Source of the DNA: an uncultured Bacilli bacterium
Lineage (GTDB): Bacteria > Bacillota_I > Bacilli_A > RF39 > UBA660
Direction of reading: 5' to 3'
Assembly: GCA_947628325.1 (NCBI GenBank)
Contig: CANQZL010000077.1
Coordinates: forward strand, 1-7,315
Length of the DNA: 7,315 nt
Positions 6,572 to 7,315 of the stretch are shown here, piece by piece. Under the pieces are notes generated by a model, which had not been told where the DNA came from, made no database searches, and was given only the letters and a program-made list of their open reading frames with translations. The stretch's first letter is position 1; every line of letters begins with the position of its first letter. The translations under genes and the position numbers were made by a program.

Positions 6572-7315
6572 CTACTCTCCATAATTTATAGAAACATTTC
6601 CTTCTTCATCATAAGTCACTATAATATTTCTATCTCTTAAAACATTTTGTATCTCATTAATAATCTGATCCTTAATATTATTTTTATCTAAAAGTTCATC
6701 AATATAGTTACTTTGTTGTTCTATAAGATTATTTTCTTCATAAAACTTTCTTTCATTTTCTTGTAATTTATTTATATTTTCTAAAGAAGCATAAATAGTA
6801 ACATTTATTTCATCTCTATATTGAGTGATCTCTTCATGATTAAGATTATCAATAAAATTTCTATATAAATCTAATAACTTTGTATCATCAAAAGTAGTAA
6901 AAATACTTACTTCATTATTAGCATTCATCATAACATAACAATTATCATAAGCTGAATGTTCTATTACCACCTTAACTCCATTAATAGTATTATCAACTAC
7001 ATAATCAACACCATTTTTATAAGCACTATAATTGTAATTATAATATCTAGGTACCATTATTCTTAAATCATCTTTCATATCTATTGTTTCTTCAGTCTTC
7101 ATCGTACTTTTAAAAACAACAATTTCATATTGTGATAAACTTACTACTCCAAGACCAGTACCTAATCCAATCATTAATAATGAAGATAGTAAAATAATTA
7201 ACAAAGTTACTTTATTATTCTTTTTACTAAAAATAAAATTAAATAGTACTAAAATAAACAAGTAATCTAATAACATACATCCAATAATCCCAATAATTAT
7301 AGAAACAAATAGTAA
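6572..7315 (-). CDS. Membrane protein of unknown function, 5' end outside the window
   Basis: The frame is open to the window edge, so 247 residues of a longer protein are visible. An ATG at 7276 exists, but it falls inside a hydrophobic run that begins at the edge and has no convincing ribosome binding site, so the true start is probably further right. Visible parts are one or two membrane segments (residues 1-30 of the fragment), a basic loop SKKNNK, a second membrane segment (about 36-60) and a soluble domain of about 185 residues. By the positive-inside rule the soluble domain would face outward. The last 80 residues are rich in Glu, Asn and Gln with heptad-like spacing (from LENINKLQ onward), suggesting a coiled coil, and end in a short beta-rich tail. 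The double-helix-then-external-domain layout recalls PspC/LiaF-type envelope stress proteins, but I do not recognise the family. Confidence 0.7.
   Translation of the reverse strand, partial: LLFVSIIIGIIGCMLLDYLFILVLFNFIFSKKNNKVTLLIILLSSLLMIGLGTGLGVVSLSQYEIVVFKSTMKTEETIDMKDDLRIMVPRYYNYNYSAYKNGVDYVVDNTINGVKVVIEHSAYDNCYVMMNANNEVSIFTTFDDTKLLDLYRNFIDNLNHEEITQYRDEINVTIYASLENINKLQENERKFYEENNLIEQQSNYIDELLDKNNIKDQIINEIQNVLRDRNIIVTYDEEGNVSINYGE

Noticed and set aside
6340..6591. Plus-strand open frame of 83 codons
   Set aside because: It lies antisense to the 5' end of nrdG, the nrdG promoter and the terminator, has no ribosome binding site and encodes a low-complexity Thr/Ser/Tyr-rich peptide. It is a shadow frame.
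7274..7276. ATG at 7276 as the true start of the right-hand gene
   Set aside because: The frame continues to the window edge through hydrophobic codons, and no clear ribosome binding site precedes this ATG. The gene is treated as partial.
30..7315. Mycoplasma-type genetic code (TGA as Trp)
   Set aside because: All genes are full length under the standard code and Trp positions, such as those in the DUF6020 protein and NrdG, use TGG.
1..7315. CRISPR arrays, insertion sequences, tRNA genes or long repeats
   Set aside because: No regularly spaced repeats, transposase-like frame, inverted terminal repeats or tRNA cloverleaf segments were seen by eye. AT-rich simple tracts explain the apparent repetitiveness.

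Overview
The window is a compact, very AT-rich stretch of bacterial chromosome in which every supported gene lies on the minus strand, so transcription runs from high to low coordinates. The ecfA1-ecfA2-ecfT-truA gene order, the Shine-Dalgarno sites of the GGTGA type, the short intergenic gaps and the small AT-rich proteins rich in Lys, Asn and Ile point to a low-GC Bacillota. An uncultured or gut-associated Bacilli lineage (Erysipelotrichia/RF39-like) is my guess, not a demonstrated identity. Trp is encoded by TGG and all reading frames are intact under the standard code.

In transcription order, three units are visible. (1) 7315-6572 is the 3' part of a membrane protein of unknown function that enters from outside the window. 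It ends at a small hairpin terminator (about 6541-6564). (2) An extended -10 promoter (6500-6508) starts a three-gene operon: nrdG, the anaerobic ribonucleotide reductase activase; a 601-residue DUF6020-type polytopic membrane protein, probably a GT-C-like glycosyltransferase; and a GT2 polyprenyl-phosphate-sugar synthase-like glycosyltransferase. This operon ends at a strong intrinsic terminator (3126-3163). (3) A -10 element (3119-3124) just downstream of that terminator starts the tightly overlapping operon ecfA1-like, ecfA2-like, ecfT-like, truA.

The most unusual feature is the ECF transporter module. Its position, order and overall sequence are those of the standard energy-coupling factor (A1, A2, T). 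However, the A2 subunit has lost every ATPase motif (Walker A, Q-loop, signature, Walker B, H-loop), and the A1 subunit keeps only the Walker A and the Walker B aspartate. EcfT lacks the usual Ala-Arg-Gly coupling motifs. All three frames are nevertheless open and translationally coupled, which suggests a retained but altered function rather than a fresh pseudogene.

No tRNA, rRNA, CRISPR, insertion sequence or obvious repeat was seen, and no gene-free stretch exceeds 100 bases.
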